From: Deltaproteobacteria bacterium | GTDB lineage: Bacteria > Desulfobacterota > Dissulfuribacteria > Dissulfuribacterales > UBA3076 | DNA: 9,066 nt | Assembly: GCA_027004315.1 (NCBI GenBank) | Contig: JALTHV010000207.1 | Span: forward strand, 1-9,066 | Direction: 5' to 3' | Shown: positions 6,416 through 9,066 of the stretch, one piece after another | How the letters are laid out: each line of letters opens with the position of its first letter | Numbering within the stretch: the stretch's first letter is position 1 | Program-made: the position numbers and the translations under genes | Notes under the pieces: generated by a model | What the model saw: only the letters and a program-made list of their open reading frames with translations | The model's database searches: none | What the model was told of the DNA's origin: nothing

Positions 6416-8374
6416 ATGAATCCCAGACAGAAGTACTCATCAGTATGCGCTCAAGATAGATCACTACAGTGTAGTCCTTCTGGATCTAGTTTAGAGAAAA
6501 GACTTCACTGTGCTATTATCAAGGCCCAGGATGCCCTGCTTGCTCTCCAGCATCCTGATGGTTACTGGTGTTTTGAGTTGGAAGCAGACTGCACCATACC
6601 AGCCGAATACATCATCATGACGCATTTTTTGGACGAGATTGATGAGGAACTTGAGAAAAAAATCGCCGTCTATCTCCGTGCTCATCAGTGTGATCATGGC
6701 GGCTGGCCACTTTTTTATGGCGGTGACTTTGATATCAGTTGTTCCGTAAAGGCCTATTTTGCCTTGAAGCTGGCTGGTGACAGCCCTGATGCCCCCCACA
6801 TGCTGAGGGCAAGGAAGGCCATACTGGAGCATGGTGGTGCAGCCTGTGCCAATGTATTTACACGCATAACCCTGGCCCTGTTTGGAGAGGTTCCCTGGCG
6901 TGCCGTGCCTTTTATACCCGTAGAGATTGTCCTCTTGCCGCAGTGGTTTCCCTTTCATCTCAGCAAGGTCTCCTACTGGTCTCGCACGGTGATGATTCCG
7001 CTTTTTATCTTATGTACCTTGAAGGCACGGGCCAAAAATCCAAAACGGGTCCATATCCAGGAGCTTTTCATTACTCCTCCGGAACAGGAAAAAAGATACT
7101 TTCCCATTTCCTCTCCCATAAATCGAATATTTTGCGGGCTCGATAAGGTGGGGCGCTTTATCGAACCTGTTATCCCGGATCGGCTGCGCCAGTATGCCTT
7201 AAAGAGGGCCGAAGAGTGGATCATCAAACGGCTAAATGGCACAGATGGCCTTGGTGCCATCTTCCCGGCCATGGTTAATGCCCTAGAGGCCTTGATCTGT
7301 CTGGGATATCCCAAGGATCACCCTTACTGTGTAGATGCCAGGCAGGCGTTGAAAAATTTACTGGTTATTGGTGAAGAATCCGCTTATTGCCAGCCATGTC
7401 TATCGCCTGTATGGGATACCTGCCTGGCCGGCATGGCATTGTTGGAGGCAGCCAACAATGTACCTACAGATAAGATCTTATCTGCCATGGACTGGCTCAA
7501 AGGGAAACAGGTCTTAGATGAACCGGGTGACTGGAGCAGGGACCGTCCCGGACTTCGAGGCGGAGGCTGGGCATTTGAATTCAACAACCCATATTATCCT
7601 GATCTCGATGATAGCGCTGCGGTTGCCTGGGCCCTCTATATGACAGGGGAGAAACGCTATCAGGAGTCAGTGCGTCGTGCCGTTGAATGGATTTCTGGCA
7701 TGCAGTCAAAAAATGGTGGATTTGCCTCCTATGAGGTCAATAATACCTATTATTACCTCAATGAAATCCCTTTTGCTGATCATAAGGCCCTTCTGGACCC
7801 ACCAACCAGTGATGTAAGCGGTCGTTGTGCCACCTTGCTGGCCTTGTCTGCTCCGGAGGAGCGTAAGGTGCTGTCGGCCTGTCTGGATTTTCTGCGCAGG
7901 GAACAAGAGCCAAACGGTTCCTGGTTTGGGCGTTGGGGGACCAACTACATCTACGGTACCTGGTCGGTCCTGGTCGCCCTGGAGGCAGGTGGTGACCGCC
8001 CGGATGAACCTCACATCCAACGTGCTGTGGCGTGGTTGAAAGAGGTGCAGCAGCCAGATGGTGGTTGGGGTGAGACCTGTCATACTTATAGCGATCCAAG
8101 CCTGGCGGGGAAGGGTTGCAAGAGCACCTCATTCCAGACTGCCTGGGCCATGCTCGGTCTTATGGCCGCTGGGGAATGGAAATCATCTGAGGTACGCAGG
8201 GGCGCAGAATGGCTGATAGACCGACAACGAGAGGACGGCCTGTGGAAGGACAAAGAGTTTACTGCGCCTGGCTTTCCACGTGTGTTTTATCTGAAATACC
8301 ACGGTTATGACAAATATTTTCCCCTATGGGCCCTGGCGCGCTATCGCAATCTCTTAGCCAGAGGAAAGACTTGA
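6416..8374 (+). CDS. shc: Squalene-hopene cyclase (HpnF)
   Basis: A 652-residue enzyme, within the family's usual range, that cyclises squalene to hopene and hopanol at the membrane in the committed step of hopanoid synthesis. The catalytic DxDD motif is present as D396-L-D-D399, and the proton-donating aspartate is retained. Repeats of the QW type include QHPDGYW (from Q45), QSKNGGF (from Q430), QEPNGSW (from Q497), QQPDGGW (545-551) and QREDGLW (from Q604). The conserved C-terminal block GFPRVFYLKYHGYDKYFPLWAL is intact, so the cyclase looks functional. ATG 6416 is preferred, with GGA and GAGAG just upstream; the frame extends to a TTG at 6368 (668 residues) that has no ribosome-binding site. 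It follows hpnM after 142 bases and overlaps hpnG by 4 bases. The second half is richer in GC than the genes to its left. Confidence 0.96.
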   Translation: MNPRQKYSSVCAQDRSLQCSPSGSSLEKRLHCAIIKAQDALLALQHPDGYWCFELEADCTIPAEYIIMTHFLDEIDEELEKKIAVYLRAHQCDHGGWPLFYGGDFDISCSVKAYFALKLAGDSPDAPHMLRARKAILEHGGAACANVFTRITLALFGEVPWRAVPFIPVEIVLLPQWFPFHLSKVSYWSRTVMIPLFILCTLKARAKNPKRVHIQELFITPPEQEKRYFPISSPINRIFCGLDKVGRFIEPVIPDRLRQYALKRAEEWIIKRLNGTDGLGAIFPAMVNALEALICLGYPKDHPYCVDARQALKNLLVIGEESAYCQPCLSPVWDTCLAGMALLEAANNVPTDKILSAMDWLKGKQVLDEPGDWSRDRPGLRGGGWAFEFNNPYYPDLDDSAAVAWALYMTGEKRYQESVRRAVEWISGMQSKNGGFASYEVNNTYYYLNEIPFADHKALLDPPTSDVSGRCATLLALSAPEERKVLSACLDFLRREQEPNGSWFGRWGTNYIYGTWSVLVALEAGGDRPDEPHIQRAVAWLKEVQQPDGGWGETCHTYSDPSLAGKGCKSTSFQTAWAMLGLMAAGEWKSSEVRRGAEWLIDRQREDGLWKDKEFTAPGFPRVFYLKYHGYDKYFPLWALARYRNLLARGKT

Positions 8375-9066
8375 CACTCCTTGGCGTCGAAGTGGCGCTG
8401 AAGGCCGAGGCCAAGTGTCTGGCCAGAGGGCGGAGGATAACAGAAAATTTTATCTATCTACCCGAGGGGATACTCGTAAGGCTTTCCGGCATCGGGTCAG
8501 GGCGGGCACGTCTGGCGGCTAAGGCCTTATTGGGGAAGGGAGTCAGCGCCCTGCTGAGCTGGGGTTGTGCAGGAGGTCTTCATCCTAGGGTCTCTCCAGG
8601 GGACCTGATACTGCCAAAGACCGTTATTGCAGCTGATCAATCTCTTTTTTACACAGATGCTGACTGGCATAGATGCCTCTATGCCTGCCTGAAGGGGCAT
8701 GTTGACCTCCACACAGACCCATTGATCGAGAGTCCATCTGTCCTAACTGATTTTGATGATAAATTAGCTTTTTCGCGTCGATACGGTGCAGTCGCTGTGG
8801 ATATGGAGAGCGCTGCCGTGGCCAGGGTGGCTTGCCAGGCAGGGGTACCATTCATGGCCATTCGTGCTGTTGCCGACCCTTCAGATATGTCTATTCCCCT
8901 GAGTGGTCTCCTTGCAGTCGATGAACATGGCCAGGTATGCCTGTTACGGCTTTTAAGGAGACTACTGCGGCATCCGGCAGATCTATTTCCCTTGATTCAC
9001 CTGGGCATGTATTTTCATAGTGCCAGAGTCACCCTGAAGAAGGTGGCCCGCCTTGCAGGAAAGGAC
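8371..9066 (+). CDS. hpnG: Hopanoid-associated nucleoside phosphorylase HpnG, cut by the window edge
   Basis: The frame is open for 232 codons to the last base, with no stop; this is close to the full length of the family. The protein belongs to the purine nucleoside phosphorylase/MTA nucleosidase superfamily: LSGIGSGRARLAA near residues 38-50, the SWGCAGGL phosphate/base-binding loop (73-80), the ribose-binding VDMESAAVA (from about 153), and the RAVADPSD segment (about 175-182) with the probable catalytic aspartate. HpnG removes adenine from adenosylhopane, on the route to ribosylhopane and bacteriohopanetetrol; its substrate comes from the radical SAM enzyme HpnH, which would be expected nearby. 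The start is TTG 8371, overlapping the shc TGA stop as TTGA, with AGAGGA (8360-8365) 5 bases upstream. The frame has no better start, and this one gives a normal N-terminus. General PNP-family membership is certain; the HpnG label relies on the shc neighbour. Confidence 0.92.
   Translation, partial: MTLLGVEVALKAEAKCLARGRRITENFIYLPEGILVRLSGIGSGRARLAAKALLGKGVSALLSWGCAGGLHPRVSPGDLILPKTVIAADQSLFYTDADWHRCLYACLKGHVDLHTDPLIESPSVLTDFDDKLAFSRRYGAVAVDMESAAVARVACQAGVPFMAIRAVADPSDMSIPLSGLLAVDEHGQVCLLRLLRRLLRHPADLFPLIHLGMYFHSARVTLKKVARLAGKD

Noticed and set aside
6491..6958. 155-residue minus-strand ORF opposite shc
   Set aside because: It lies wholly within the well-supported cyclase gene, has no domain I recognise, and reflects codon structure on the opposite strand.
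7706..8132. Two overlapping minus-strand ORFs of about 125 residues
   Set aside because: Both are shadows of the GC-rich part of shc; their composition (Pro, Arg and His runs) is typical of antisense frames.
8624..8861. Minus-strand ORFs near the right edge
   Set aside because: They overlap the PNP-family frame, which carries clear conserved motifs and runs open to the edge.

Overview
The window looks like an ordinary chromosomal stretch of a Gram-negative bacterium. It has a lipoprotein lytic transglycosylase with LysM repeats, an MlaC/Ttg2D-type periplasmic protein, and hopanoid genes. Together with moderate GC and frequent AGA/AGG arginine codons, this suggests a deltaproteobacterial-type lineage (Desulfobacterota), but the assignment is an inference from gene content only. 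I see no mobile element, CRISPR array, phage gene, rRNA or tRNA.

Layout, left to right. Positions 1-1506, minus strand: a membrane sensor histidine kinase followed, with a stop/start overlap, by the first 34 codons of radA, which runs off the left edge. Positions 1507-1719: a divergent intergenic region with three inverted repeats. Positions 1720-2661, plus strand: a tandem-domain universal stress protein, followed by a terminator-like hairpin. Positions 2780-4714: an MltD-like lipoprotein transglycosylase with a catalytic SLT domain and three clear LysM repeats. Positions 4715-5180: a 466-base gap holding a possible 48-codon small ORF, a palindromic promoter-like site, several weak hairpins and a repeated ATGAGTA motif just before a cold-shock protein gene (5181-5387). 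Positions 5388-5667: a gap with a GC hairpin and short direct repeats. Positions 5668-9066: a hopanoid block consisting of hpnM (MlaC-like, secreted), shc/hpnF (squalene-hopene cyclase) and hpnG (adenosylhopane nucleoside phosphorylase family), the last cut by the right edge.

The hopanoid block is the coherent system here. Shc cyclises squalene to hopene. The HpnG family removes adenine from adenosylhopane, the product of HpnH, which is not in the window. HpnM is a periplasmic MlaC-like protein associated with hopanoid clusters and probably acts in lipid trafficking. The two tightest junctions, histidine kinase/radA and shc/hpnG, both use a TTG start overlapping the upstream TGA stop as TTGA, which suggests translational coupling. 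The transglycosylase, stress protein and cold-shock protein are envelope or stress housekeeping genes with no evident direct link to hopanoids.

I found no convincing undescribed system. The points most worth a second look are the coupled TTGA junctions, the csp leader with its repeats and overlapping mini-ORF, the small ORF with a textbook ribosome-binding site, the hpnM-shc-hpnG gene order, and the kinase paired with radA.
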